This document shows, one piece after another, positions 13,079 through 24,895 of a stretch of 64,000 nt of DNA. Made by a program: the position numbers and the translations under genes. Origin of the DNA: Flammula alnicola (taxonomy: Eukaryota > Basidiomycota > Agaricomycetes > Agaricales > Strophariaceae); NCBI GenBank assembly GCA_015499995.1, contig JADNRV010000112.1:110838-174837 (forward strand), given 5' to 3'. The number at the start of each line of letters is the position of its first letter. The first letter of the stretch is position 1. The notes under the pieces were generated by a model. That model was not told where the DNA came from and searched no databases. It saw nothing but the letters and a program-made list of their open reading frames with translations.

Positions 13079-13110
13079 TACGGTTGGCGAGCAGGGTCAG
13101 GTCTGTTTCG
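13079..13110 (+). repeat. Inverted repeat, left arm (partner 14043-14073)
   Basis: 32 bases here match the reverse complement of 14043-14073 with a single one-base insertion. In one frame both arms encode the peptide TVGEQGQVC, on opposite strands. Confidence 0.75.
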
Positions 13111-13979
13111 CGCTTCGGATGGTGTATTTTTATCTCTGGGGTCCACACTTCTGAAGGTTGTGACCTTCATTACCCGTATTCCACTATGAATAATAAATTC
13201 CCTATATTATATATGTTACTAATGAATTTAAGTAGCAGATGAACATGGTTTTCCGGCAAGTGCAGGTAATGGTGGATTGCTGTAGTCGCGTCCCATCCAG
13301 CAGGAACGTCGGCCAGATTTGATTAGATAGTGTTAGAGGCTGTGCATCTCACGCGAACTCACCACAAGACCGTATCCTTGTCTTGCCTTCGACGCGACAT
13401 CGAATGGCCTGCTATTGATGCGTCCCAAGCCCCTACAACCCATAGTTGAGTCTGGTCAGCCTCCTAGTACACCATAGATTTTCCATGCAAAACCATAGCT
13501 TAAGCACCTTGGTGTGCCCAATTTCTGTTACAGACTGAACACACTTATTCAATATCTTACAGTACAGCATGATACTCTGATGTGTCGAGCATCCATGTAG
13601 ATGGGTAGTACAAATTCAAATAATAGCGCAAAAAATTTAGTCCAAAGATACTCGCATTGTGGTGTAATCAAGGTGTAATAAATAAAATAACCTGGCCGAC
13701 CGTGACTGAGCTTGTCTGTGAAGACGTGCACAGCACTTGCATCGCACTTTGAATTAACACAGATTGAGAAGAAGACTCGCTCGGGTGATCTCACGGTTAT
13801 TGGGGCGCATAGGCTACAACGCTAGGACATATAGATAAAATAAATTATTCAATTCCAGCAAATCTGGCTGGATATGCTACGCGCGGCTACATTGACACAC
13901 AGTGGTGCGAGTCTGCAACACTCAAGGTCTAAGGCTTAAGCGCTAAGCTCTAAGACTTGTAAACTGTGTCACATTACAG

Positions 13980-14300
13980 GAATGCTTGGGAAGCGGTGAC
14001 GAGGACCCCGCGCTCCTGTCAAAACTTGACGGATACACGCTTCGAACAGACCTGACCCTGCTCGCCAACCGTAATGGACGTGTTACAGTTGCACATTCCG
14101 GTCATTTGCTTGTAGAAGTCGCCGTAGTAGGGAACCCTAATACATGAAACTCGGAGCGGACATACCAAGTTAAGCATGTGCTCGAAGCACTGTTAATTAA
14201 AGACGATGGGATGGGATGTACATGCATAACAGGAGTGTGTGTCCACCTGCCCCCGTTCGGACGCTGGATTCCCTCCGACAGAGAGAGCGTGGTCAAGGGG
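13980..14300 (-). other. Possible coding remnant containing TVGEQGQVC
   Basis: Read on the minus strand, 14130-14043 is open. It encodes a stretch including VPYYGDFYKQMTGM, then CNCNTSI, then TVGEQGQVC. The density of Cys, Tyr and Gly suggests a former protein exon. I do not recognise the family and could not find clean flanking splice sites: a candidate intron just upstream would be only about 29 nt. Treat as an unrecognised fragment. Confidence 0.3.
14043..14073 (-). repeat. Inverted repeat, right arm (partner 13079-13110)
   Basis: Reverse complement of the left arm, about 0.95 kb away; the arms differ by one base in length. Confidence 0.75.
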
Positions 14301-14939
14301 ATCGCGTGGAGCTCCGTATAATTTATGTCCTCGGTGACGATGTTCCAGTACGCATTGTCGGTTGTTCTTAGTGACCCACACCATGGCGGGGCTGCTCAGG
14401 TGCTTTATGCAGATTTTCAGCTGCCGCCGAGGGATCTAAAGAAAGAAGGGCTTCGTCCGTACGGGGCAAGTATAGCGGTGGATTTATTTTATCAACGCCG
14501 TACGTTTCGTAGCGAGACGAGAGCGATATGGAAAGACGAGGACACACACCAGAACGGCGGCGGCTCCAGTAACGAAGGTTAGTACTGAGTCAGTAAATTA
14601 GCATTACCACCGTCGTCATTATCACAGTGAGACGACAACGGCTACAGGTACAGCGGGAAAGCGCTCGCTGTGCCGATAATAGGTAGTAACACACTTATAA
14701 CTGTCCAAGTTGATGCTACCCCACAAAACATAGAATTACAGGCATCCCCAGATCGACGTACGTACAGTACATATCTATGCGCAAGAACAAACGGCCGTTA
14801 AGTGCGTGGAGCCTATCCCAACACCCCGCCCAATCCCAAACAAGCATATATTTCGCATACTCCTCGCTTAGTGGACGTTAAACGTGGACCGGTGACCGCT
14901 TATCCGGGCCACCTAAACTTAAATTGGGGCTAGAGGATA

Positions 14940-15020
14940 TCCGCGTGCACGAGCGTGCGTGGCGTGCTTAGCGTGCTTAGCGTGGCACGCCAATCCACGC
15001 CACTGCACGCTTGTACATAG
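14940..15020. repeat. AGCGTG/CACGCT motif cluster 1
   Basis: Dense overlapping copies of GCGTGC, AGCGTG and GGCACGC in about 80 bases. The same words recur at 15180-15440 and 16060-16220. Confidence 0.7.
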
Positions 15021-15179
15021 ACCATAGTACTACTTGAAAAAAGAAATAGACTACTATAAAGCGTACATTTGCATATAAAAATGGGGGGATATTATGTTCT
15101 GTACCCACTCTCTTGTTATTTCACTGAGAGATCATATATCAGCAACAAAATGCCTTGCCTTCTGAAACACACAATATGT

Positions 15180-15440
15180 ATAAGCACGCAGATGCACGCA
15201 GGTGCACGCGTGTGAATTTTAAAGATTTTAGCGTGCCACGCTCACGCACGCTTACACATCAAGACGCACGCTCATGCACGCTCGCACGCCAATTGGGCAT
15301 GCGTGCGCACGCTTATAGCACGCTCGCACGCCAATTGAGCATGCGTGCGCACGCTTGTAGCACGCTTGTAGCACGCTCATCAGCATGCTCACGCACATTT
15401 ATAGCATGCTCGTGCACACTCAGAGCATGCTCATAGCATG
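15180..15440. repeat. CACGCT motif cluster 2
   Basis: About 260 bases of degenerate tandem copies built from GCACGCT, with a duplicated subunit around CACGCTCGCACGCCAATT. It is followed by a short poly-G run near 15467. Confidence 0.75.
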
Positions 15441-16059
15441 CACATGAAGAAATCCGGGTAGATGTTGGGGGGGGGAGGGGGGAATTATACTCGGCATTCA
15501 TGTTCTCATAATCGAGGGAGATTGTCTCTGTGCAAATATATCTTCGACTAACTTGTAGCTTGGAATACATGTGACTTGGTGAGCAATATGCTCTCATATT
15601 TCTCCTATCTGCTCTTGTCTGTAGGATTTATTTATCCAGTAGATTTACACTGAGTGGGACATAAGGTATATAGCTGTGGGATATATGTAGTCATTCTGTC
15701 TTTCAAACAACTTTCTGGTAAGCATAGAGTCACTAACTTATCAGTTGCCTGTATGACTCACAAGATTGCTGGGATCCTTGGGCTGGATGCACAGATGTCT
15801 AGAACAAAAGTGATAAGGATGATGATGACACAGAGCTCAAAGTAAGTGCTCTATCATTCAGTTTTATCTCACAATTAACAATCAATGAACAGCATGGTCC
15901 AAATTATAATTATATCATTATCAAACAGCCGAAGATCCCAGAAATTACCAAAGAATGACCAATGCCCAGGCTGAAAAGAAGGAATAAAATGAAACCAACC
16001 AATACATCATCTTATATGTACAGCATAGTTATATAGAACAGGTCACAAAAAGCGACACA

Positions 16060-16220
16060 GATGTGCCACACGCCAAAAGGGTGGAGCGTGCCGAGCAATG
16101 GCACGCACTGCACGCTGAAAGGGCCGAGCGTGCTGAGCGTGGCACGCCCCGCACGCTAAAAGGGGTAAGCGTGATGAGCGTGGCACGCTTAGGCACGCTT
16201 GTGCACGCTCAAGGCACGCT
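16060..16220. repeat. AGCGTG/CACGCT motif cluster 3
   Basis: Copies of GAGCGTG, GGCACGC and GCACGCT in both orientations. With clusters 1 and 2 it brackets about 1.3 kb, which could be a non-autonomous element with subterminal repeats. I found no clear target duplication. Confidence 0.65.
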
Positions 16221-19112
16221 GATTTTCTCTTGCCCCTTAAATTGTCCAATCCCAAGTCACCGCCCCGACTGGGATCGCGAGCAATAACACGGCCCTCCTT
16301 GCCGCATACAAGAGACCGCGGAGATGTCAATGATACCATGGTCATAAGTATTCTAAGTATTCCGTCCATGTTTGATTGAATTGATACACGCCGCTCACCG
16401 CGCCCGACGGGAAGTCTTGTCACGCCAAGAAAAATAGAAAGTTTGGAACGTGACTTCAAAGTCGGTGTTCGTCGTCGTTGAAAGTGGGATAAGTGGTGAA
16501 TGGGTGAGAATGGCGCCTCGGTCTGGGCGTATCGCTCCTTCTGTATCTTTGAGTGCAGGTAGCATTGATATTTCTGCAAAGCTCCGAAAAGACACTGAGT
16601 TAAAGACTGATAAGCAATCCAAAGTTGGATGCTGCGTATTGATAGTACATGATCATATGACTCCTGATTTAGAACTCTTGCTTAGACTAAAGATACGCTC
16701 GTGAATCACGGCAAGACTAGTATCTAGATATATATTGAAGGAATACTAAAGAACTGAGATTTGAATCCTGGAATCATGTGGAATGTGTTGAAGTCCTACG
16801 AAAATCTGAGGTGACGACATGGATGCAAAAACAAATAGACGCCACTAATAGACGCGTGTAAAAGGGTCGCACGCCATGTTCCATAATTACCAACAGAGAG
16901 AACGTGGATAGAAATCATTAGAACATTGACGCAAAAGAGTTTAAACAGTGAGGAAAATGATTAACGATGGCGACAATCCCGGAGACGAGTTCGAGCCGAA
17001 TAGATGTGTGAACGGACTTCATAGTCGTGGTAAGTCGGATTCCATCGAATCTTCACGAACACGAATGTTGCAGAATATCGACGCCTGAGAGCTTCCGACC
17101 TCAGATCAGCTCGGCATTGAAATAGACACGGAAAGCACAAGCTCTACCGAGCAGTTAATTTGCAGGAGTTCCGAGGTGCAGCCTATTGAAATTTTAAAGA
17201 AATGTATTCCAGCGCTGTGGAATACCAAAGGCTACGGCGATCCCAGTGTGAAGTAGTCATTCCAATAAGCGCGGAAACGCCCCTGGGAGGTGCACGCATC
17301 ATCCGTCGCTAAAGCGCTAAAGCAGCATTATGAGGTCGGAATGTACGGTCCTAGCTTCCGTAAATTTGATACCTGCTAATTATGCGCTCAACCGGTCTCC
17401 GTCTTGAGATATTCACACCTATGATATTTCGCCTTCCAAAAGGGAAAAGGCCAAACTAATATTAGGCTAAACCTGCAACACATGTGGCACCTAAACGCCT
17501 TTTCTTGCAATTCAAGGAATAAATGTACCAAACACTCCCTTGCGTCCTCCACCCCTACAATTTCATTCTATGCCTTCTCTCGCCAATTCGCATTATCTAT
17601 CATGATGCGTTTTAGTCAAGTGACCGTTGCGCTACACCCCGCCTTAGAGGGAAATGACGGAATATCTTAAACCGACCTTTCTCCACCGCGGACTTATCAA
17701 CATATGTGCAGCAACCTGAAAATAGCACACAATCAGCACAGACTGCACCACCAATACCAGACGACGAAATCGAGATCTTGTCCTTAATACACTGCTTGGG
17801 CCTGATTTTGCTACCATTCACTCACAAGGATAATCCACTACAACTACAAACATTTGAATAATTGAGGCGAGCGTGTAGAAAATTCGAAGGCTTAAAACCA
17901 GATGGCGAAGCGGAAATTCCGAGTTTATGTCCTCGCGATGAAATTCAAGGTCGTGAAAAGGTTGACGTCTCAGAGAAAACGCCATCGGAGAGCGTCTGAT
18001 GCACATGGTAGGTGTGCTTTTTGTGGTCTGATCTGAAAAAGCAGGGTTTTCAGCAGCGTACACGCCGTTTCGAGTGGTGTTTTTGAAATAGAGATGTGGC
18101 TTTCACTCCTAAGTTGCACTTCAGCATGCCACACCCTACCGCGGTCCAGGGGACCCAGGTCCCGGTGCTCACACACTTCCAATTCGCCTTTTGTTGGTTA
18201 TCGCATTTACGACAACCACGTTAGTAAAACATAGCCCGTCCTAATGGCCAATGGAAAACATTCCTTCTTCTCTCGTTTCCTTATCCTTACTCATTCGGCC
18301 AGTAACGTTAACACCAATATATATTATTATAGCGCATGTTACCCTTCGGTTTCAGATAATCCCCAGAACAAAAATGGTGTGTGACACCCGATAAATGTGA
18401 AGGCAAGGCGTTGATTTATCCGCCCTTGGGCCACGGGTTCGATTTAGCCCGGCGATGGGTGTACGCCTAAGACTCTGGAGTCTGAGCTACATCACAAACA
18501 GTCAAAATCGACGATGATTTATGATAAGGGTTCTCTAACTATTCTTATCGCCAAAGTTCCGAATTCTAAATATTCCTCCCCAGAATTAAATACCACCTAT
18601 ATCATGGACGCCGTTTTATAGGCGGGTTTGGTTTCCCAATCAGCGATGCTGCGGCCAAGCTGCGGCAAAAGCACACACAAAGTTTCGGAGTTTATTGATA
18701 ACCTACTAACTTTCTCGCGCCGAAAGCTGTGAAAAGGGTGAATAGAGATGTCAGCGTAAGTATATGGACGTTATCACACTGTATGACCACTAGTAGAAGC
18801 GGCGGGCGCTTACGCAGGCACAACTCAAAAGATCAGTATTCAATATTCAACATTCAATGTTTGTCAAAGACAATCGGACACCAGCAAACAAATTTGGTAA
18901 TATGTGGCACGCACTGACCCACATGGAGGGGGCAATCCCTTTAGCGGAGAGTACTTCATTCTCATGGCCCGCACGGTGCGTAACCTAGTTCCATTGTTTC
19001 AAGTTTCCGGTGGCCCCCGTGCCACTGTCGCTATGGATGTTTGGTATTTCTACAAAAGACGGGCCTCATCGCTCTCTCTAAGCTACTCTCCCCGATACCA
19101 GAGCTCGCAAGT
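16221..19112. other. Gene-poor intergenic DNA
   Basis: No supported gene on either strand. The minus-strand frame 16043-16579 overlaps motif cluster 3 and carries no family signature. The last few hundred bases are presumably the promoter of the F-box gene at 19113. Confidence 0.45.
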
Positions 19113-20534
19113 ATGAGTTCCATCGACTCTGCCACCGTTCAAAGCCTTTTACAAACCAATCAGGCACCTAGCTCTTCGGAAGAGGCTTGCATAATCGACA
19201 CCATCCGCAGCCTCGACGATGACCTTGTCGCAAAGGATACTCTCGAATATCACCTTCTCTCCAGGCTCAACGCGCTTCAGCAGGAACGCAAGGATCTCCA
19301 AAGCAAAAGGGACAGGTGCAGTGGCATCCTGTCTTCCGTTCGACGCGTGCCAGAGGATATTGTGTCTATCATAGTTGGCATGGCATATTGTCAGGATAAA
19401 CCTTTCCAGCTTCTCGAATACGCTCGTGTGAGCCTTCGATGGAGGGCAGCCATATTGGGGACACCGCGCTTATGGACTTTCGTCACCTTACCCAAGATTG
19501 TGAGAGTGGATTACACACGAGTCATCTCTGGAATAAACGCGTGGATAAGGCGTTCGGGTGTCCTCCCGCTGACCGTGTCGTTTGACGCCAATTGTGCCCC
19601 AGCCTCCATGAAGCTTTCGGATGCTCTCGCCATCATATCTGGAGCAGAGGACAAGCGTAGATGGACCGATATCCGCATTGGTCGTAGGTTCATGAGCGCT
19701 CTCATGAATGGCGAGGGTCCGTCAAACTTTTACAACCTGCACACAGACAATTATTTGTCAATGTCCGAATGCGCGGGATCTGCTCTCACATCGCTTACAC
19801 TCGTTACAGAACACCCGTTTCTGTATGTAGATTTCATTTCCCCTTGGTGCAATCTACGCAAGCTCCGCCTGGAATCTGCATCATTAGCATCTGAATATCT
19901 GCTAATCGTCAGCGATTGCCCTAACTTGGAGGATTGCATGCTCACCTTCGTCATCTACGAGAACGCCCAAGATCGTTCAGAGGCCGACGTGAGCACTGTC
20001 ACCCTCAAACGCTTGCAGAAACTGTCGCTTGTGAATTTGATCCCTGAAACCAGCCGCGTATTCCTCCAACTCCTGAATGCGCCCAACCTAGCCTATCTTG
20101 CGATCCGCGCAAATATGCGATTCGGCGAGCCCTCTGTCCCCGTTCAGACCGATACAGCCATCACATCCGACATAGGCGACTTCTTACGGAAATCTGGATG
20201 CAACATCAGAAAGCTAATGCTTTCAGAAGTAAATCTGCACGAAATGCGATGCCTCCCGAAATTGCTTCCTTACCTCAACCACGTTACGCACCTCGTGGTG
20301 TCCAATAAAGCTCATGCTTATCCCGGAATCCTCCACGCAGTCGAGTCCGAAAAATTCCTCAGATCGCTCAGATCCCTCGATATCACAGTGCCGGCCAACA
20401 GCACCGCTCCTTCTCCCAACCTCTTCAAGCGCTCACTTTCTTCGCATAAACGGCTAGAAAGGGCACAGATGGACTATGCGCAGTGGCACAAGCAGAGCAA
20501 GCTGTCATGGAAAAGGAATGGTATATCATCGTGA
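19113..20534 (+). CDS. F-box-like/LRR protein, intact single exon
   Basis: Starts at the ATG in MSSIDSATVQ; the frame upstream of it is non-conserved and the related gene at 42215 starts with the equivalent MDSRAIERLL. The product is 473 aa. It has a helical N-terminal segment around residues 15-75. An F-box-like motif follows (VRRVPEDIVSIIVGMAYCQ), then the F-box tail EYARVSLRWRAAILGTPRLW, then leucine-rich repeats to the C-terminus. It is clearly a paralogue of the broken gene at 42215-40782, sharing the pattern YARVS-RWR-AIL--PRLW--VTLPK. The likely role is substrate recognition in SCF ubiquitin ligases, inferred from family only. No intron is needed. Confidence 0.85.
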   Translation: MSSIDSATVQSLLQTNQAPSSSEEACIIDTIRSLDDDLVAKDTLEYHLLSRLNALQQERKDLQSKRDRCSGILSSVRRVPEDIVSIIVGMAYCQDKPFQLLEYARVSLRWRAAILGTPRLWTFVTLPKIVRVDYTRVISGINAWIRRSGVLPLTVSFDANCAPASMKLSDALAIISGAEDKRRWTDIRIGRRFMSALMNGEGPSNFYNLHTDNYLSMSECAGSALTSLTLVTEHPFLYVDFISPWCNLRKLRLESASLASEYLLIVSDCPNLEDCMLTFVIYENAQDRSEADVSTVTLKRLQKLSLVNLIPETSRVFLQLLNAPNLAYLAIRANMRFGEPSVPVQTDTAITSDIGDFLRKSGCNIRKLMLSEVNLHEMRCLPKLLPYLNHVTHLVVSNKAHAYPGILHAVESEKFLRSLRSLDITVPANSTAPSPNLFKRSLSSHKRLERAQMDYAQWHKQSKLSWKRNGISS

Positions 20535-21070
20535 GTAAGTGCAACAGCCGATAGAGATTTAAACGCATGTGGTAGTTACCCGTTCCACTGGTCCCTTTGA
20601 ATCAAATACACCACTAGTCGAGCATTGAGTATGAGACGCGAAAGATGATTCTTCCTTGAATTTAGTTCCAGAATACAGGGCACCTATTGGAATGCCTAGA
20701 AGCGACGACCGATCTTGGGAGAATCGCCCCAATTTCAGATGGCATGAACGCAGGATGGAGTTCAACAGACAAAATGTTTTCCCGCGTTCCGCCCAACTTC
20801 CATCCTGTTTGTCAATTGCTTTGTCCTTCTTCCCGACCTCAACTGACTCAAATACATATACACAATCCGGAGTGTGCCCCATTTTCCACCGTTTGCCGGC
20901 CGGCCGTGGCGTGGGTGTAACCGTTTAAATATTCAGCTCGTTTTGCCATACAAATGCAAGGATACGATTGCTCTACTACTATGCCCGCAATAAACGCCCA
21001 ATATTTCTTGACAGTAGAGCAGTTATTTGTGGCCAGCATCTACCGATCACTACTACTTGGTTTGAAGGTT
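20535..21070. other. Space between convergent F-box-like genes
   Basis: About 540 bases where the plus-strand gene (ending 20534) and the minus-strand gene (ending 21071) converge. No gene seen; short open frames only. Confidence 0.5.
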
Positions 21071-22493
21071 CTATATATGTACAACTTTTGCTTCCCTCTC
21101 TCTCCCCATTTCGAGCGGAAGGCCATCCGTAGGCTCTATGCGACAGACGACCCCAAGCGAACGGAGCACCTCCACTTCCTTGTCGAAATCTCGTTTCTCC
21201 TCCGGTCTGCAACTTGAACGAGGAATCACAAGATAAAGAAAGGATAAATATGTGCATGTTGAGGATGAGGGTCCAGGGGCCAGCGAGTGGCTCAGAACAG
21301 CCTCGTTCCTTCTTTTAACCATGGATAGGACATCCTTCCCGTTTATGGAGCCTAACTCGAGCGTAGTTAGCCGAGGAAGTAACTCCCCTGTGGCCAACTT
21401 CTCCATTGTGCTTGCATGGATGTGGACACTCAGTGGCAGGTGTAGGAAGTTTATGTTACGGACAACCGTGAAGAACCTCTCCAACTCGTGGTAAGATGTG
21501 TCGCGGTGTCGTCTGTTCGGTGGCGGCATGTTGGATCCTTGTTGTGAAAAGTCAGACAATTGTAGGTATCGCAAAGACTTGGTCGAGCGGCGAAGAATAC
21601 CAGTATACATCTCCATATCCCAGTCCTGAAAAACGTCATGCATTTCGATATACAGGTCTCTAAGATTCGGGAAGCGAAGGAGTGCAAAGAGCCGAGGGTC
21701 CTGGGTTGGATAGATGAGTCTGAAGCGCAGTGTTTCTAATTTCTTTAGGGTGATTTCCCTAGGTGCGAGTCGAAGTCCAGGGCAAGCGGGTTTATGGAAC
21801 CTGATCTGAAAGAAGGCATCGCGGAGGGACGACCGCGCTTCGCCTATGATTTTGATAAACACATCGGGCGGCATGGCGGTGGTTCCCATGTCAAGTGCGG
21901 TCAACTGCCTCCAAGGTAAACGAAGATCGAAGGGGTGGAGGCCGTTTAGGATGTGCAAGGTGACTTGGCGAATATGTGGAAGGGAACAAAATACCGTGAA
22001 GTTCAACCATTGCTCCATTGTGAACGACGAAAGGAGTGTGGTCGCGGAGTTCATAAATGCAATATCTATTATCGACCGCCTCGAGAACCCGGAAGCGTCC
22101 CTCTTGGATATTCAAGAAAGTCTCGATATCTTGGCCATATAAAAGACACGTAAGGGATTTGATGCGTTCGGCGTTGGGCTTAATGATCCAGTTGACAATG
22201 CTAAAACTCCATCCGCCAGTGATCATATGGAAGTTGAGTGAAAGAGCGTTGTTTCCGCTTCTGAGGAGGCATCGGAAAAAGTGACCAAGTAGAGTCGAGG
22301 AGTGCTGAGGAAGGACGGGTGTAAGATAAATGTGGTCCCAAAACGAGGTGGTAGATTGAACACCATCCCGCCATTGCCTTGAAACTTGACTGAGGATGTA
22401 TCGAGGCTCTTCTGGCCGGAAGGGTAGGCGTACTGGCTCATTCATGCCAGAGAACACGAGAATGCGCCGGAGAACGTTGTCTGGCACAATATA
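21071..22493 (-). pseudogene. F-box/LRR-like gene, frameshifted and probably lacking its 5' exon
   Basis: Two overlapping frames together make one F-box-like protein. The upstream frame begins at an acceptor (CAACAG) at 22494 and carries the F-box core VPDNVLRRILVFSGM and the tail YILSQVSRQWRDGV. It also holds the first LRR-like part to LEAVD. The downstream frame, from about 22060 to 21071, continues with MNSATTLLSSFTMEQWLNF and LRRs up to the end. The switch falls in a short A/T-rich stretch at about 22064-22073 and is explained by one extra base. No GT-AG intron fits there. No N-terminal helical exon is visible upstream, where these proteins normally have one. Either a decayed copy or a single-base sequencing error. 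Confidence 0.75.
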
Positions 22494-23985
22494 CTGTTGA
22501 AATCAAATCTGGAAGTGCGCGATCATCTCAAGATCGGACTGAGGGAAGCAGAGAAATGTTGAATTCCGGTTGGCCTCTGTGAACGTAGGAGGGGCAAACG
22601 GATGGAGACTAAAGTACACAATGACCAGCTTATGTAGTCTAGCAATGAAAATCACGGGATTGAATCCCGACGCACGTTGACTGGTGCATCGCGCACGCTC
22701 GCACTGACACAACCTCCCAATATTCCAACATATACGAGTATTGCGAACCTGGCGCTGGCATCGCTAAAATTTCTGCTGCTGGCGTGATGACGAATGCGAT
22801 GAGAATGCAACGACCGTTAGGTCAAGGTTTGGAGAACGACACCTACCAAGAAATTCCTTCCTGTTTTGTCTTATAAGGGGGGAAAAGTCGTCAGCATGAG
22901 TGCAGAAGGCCAGCTTGGGATGCATCTCACTAGGTTCTTGGATGATAGCTTGATTACGCGTCCCAAAAATCCAGGAGCCGTCTGGCAGGAGGGAGAGGGG
23001 TTTTACGGAATGAAATTGGGGGGGATTTTTAAGCATGGCTCGGGAATGCTTGTATGAAAAAGATTAAACTGAGGAAGGAAGGAGAAAACCCCCCAAAACA
23101 GAAGGGCGCAGCTTGTCCGTGTTCAAGACAGCAGCCAATCGCCCCAAACAATCAGTATTCCCACAATGAAACCCTCTTGACCAATAATATTTCTTCCCGA
23201 CGCATTCAAACCTTGATTCACTGGCCTGGTATTTACTTACATCGCCGTGTCCGTTGCAGGGAAAATAAAATTCAAGACTCGAGGCAAGTAAACCTCGTAC
23301 CTCGTGTGGTCCAGGCTGAAATACGCGAGAGATAAATATCTTCCCTGGATTGCGGACATTAACCAGAGGAGGCAAAGTGAAAGAAAGCGACACGTCCCTG
23401 CTTTCAATGCACGATTTTTCCTTAATGGAACTGGTTTCAATTGCGGAAAGCTTGTCTGAGGGTCTATTTCTGTTGCCTTGCAAGCGAATACCTGCGTATA
23501 TTTTCTACAATACTTCCACGAATGCCCTGTCGGATTTGTATGCCAAATAACCGTAACCATGAGGTCGTTTAGCTCATGCGGCAATATTAGTAGAGGAGGT
23601 TCCTCATCCAAGTCATATAACTGAGAAAACGAGATGGGTTGGAGAATACGCGTAGAATTGATTATAATACCCCACACGACGTGAAAGAATCATATTCGTG
23701 TCTAAGAACGTACTAAACAAGGCGGCCTAGGGATTTGTGCATGGCGTGAGTCAATAGTGTCGGGGAGAAGCCCTAACCGTGGTTGCAGGGCAGTGTCTTC
23801 GAGATGTCCGTTGAAGTGAAGGGATCACCCAATTGTGACGTCGTTAGACCCAAAAACAATCCCGGATCTTGGGAGTCTATGCGTAAGTTATCTACTATAA
23901 TTCTGAAGAACGGGCGTACAGAATATTTACCGGAATAAAAGCTACTCCGAACATTTCGCAAATGATCTAGAAATGACAGACTGCG
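22494..23985. other. No supported gene
   Basis: Several minus-strand frames of 60-146 codons (for example 23237-23677) show no recognisable domain and no convincing splice pattern. Confidence 0.4.
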
Positions 23986-23989
23986 TAGA

Positions 23990-24895
23990 AAGTAACTTAC
24001 TACCAGCTAACTTGTTAACTTGTGCCCACTTAGCGCAAGCGGGGTAACTTGTACCCAACTTATTCCCACGCTGGGACAATCTAACTTGCACTTGCTCCTA
24101 ACTTACCTCGATGTGCATTAAGTAGTCTCAATCAGTAGTTCTCCTTGTTAGTGCTCAGCGCTCAGAAGCAAGCCAGAAATTTCGATACAAAGTAAAAGTT
24201 CTGCTCCCACGGTGCAGTGAGGTCACTCTTTCTGCGGCAAATGCCTGGGTGCGCCATTGCCGTTCATCAATGGGGATTGGGTTGCGAGTGCACGCAGATA
24301 CGCGGCATGCATTATTTATTCCAAAAGCTGACATCTTCGGGATAGTGTATGTGTGCTGATAACATTTCCTCTGAAAAGATATCTTCTGCCTTGCTTCCGC
24401 CTGTTTATGCCAAGGTCATGCACCAGTCATCGTCAAATTCAAATTCAAAGGTGCGATTTGTTAAATAAGGTCATGCAGAGGCATCGACTATGGGAAAGGG
24501 GTGCTTTAACGGATAGATAATAATAAATGGGGCGTTGCAAAATCAGCATGGCAAGCGTGGCCGAAGCGTGGCAAAGCATTTAAAACTCCGACATTTTCAC
24601 ATTGCAGAACGTCTTGATTTGCTCGAGTCTTCCGTTCCACATGAACTTCTTATACTTTTTATAATTTTATTAGGTGGAAAGGTAGTCTAGGAGCCAGCCT
24701 ATGTAATTGTTTCAGCAGATTATGGAATGAAAATAGTGTAATTATAGTTATACTACTTACAAGTTAACTTGCAATCACTTGGTTGCGACAAGTTAACTTG
24801 CACCAGTTAACTTGCCTGAACTTGGTGCGCTAAGTTAGTTTGTCAAGTTAACTTGCAAGGCTAACTTGTGGTTAACTTGAACATACTTATGTACT
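23990..24895. repeat. Putative non-autonomous element with TTAACTTG subterminal repeats
   Basis: Clusters of TAACTTG/CAAGTTA words at 23990-24110 and 24765-24895 flank about 650 bases without genes. Both ends contain CTTAGCGCA in opposite orientation. Subterminal repeats of this kind are typical of hAT-like or other DNA-transposon derivatives. A target duplication could not be fixed. A similar word cluster occurs at 36900-37020. Confidence 0.5.

Noticed and set aside
16043..16579. 178-codon minus-strand frame
   Set aside because: Half of it is the AGCGTG motif cluster; no recognisable domain.
18420..18490. tRNA-like stretch with GGGTTCGA and an AGACT/AGTCT hairpin
   Set aside because: No proper T-arm (the stem does not pair as 5 bp plus 7-nt loop) and no acceptor stem could be built on either strand.
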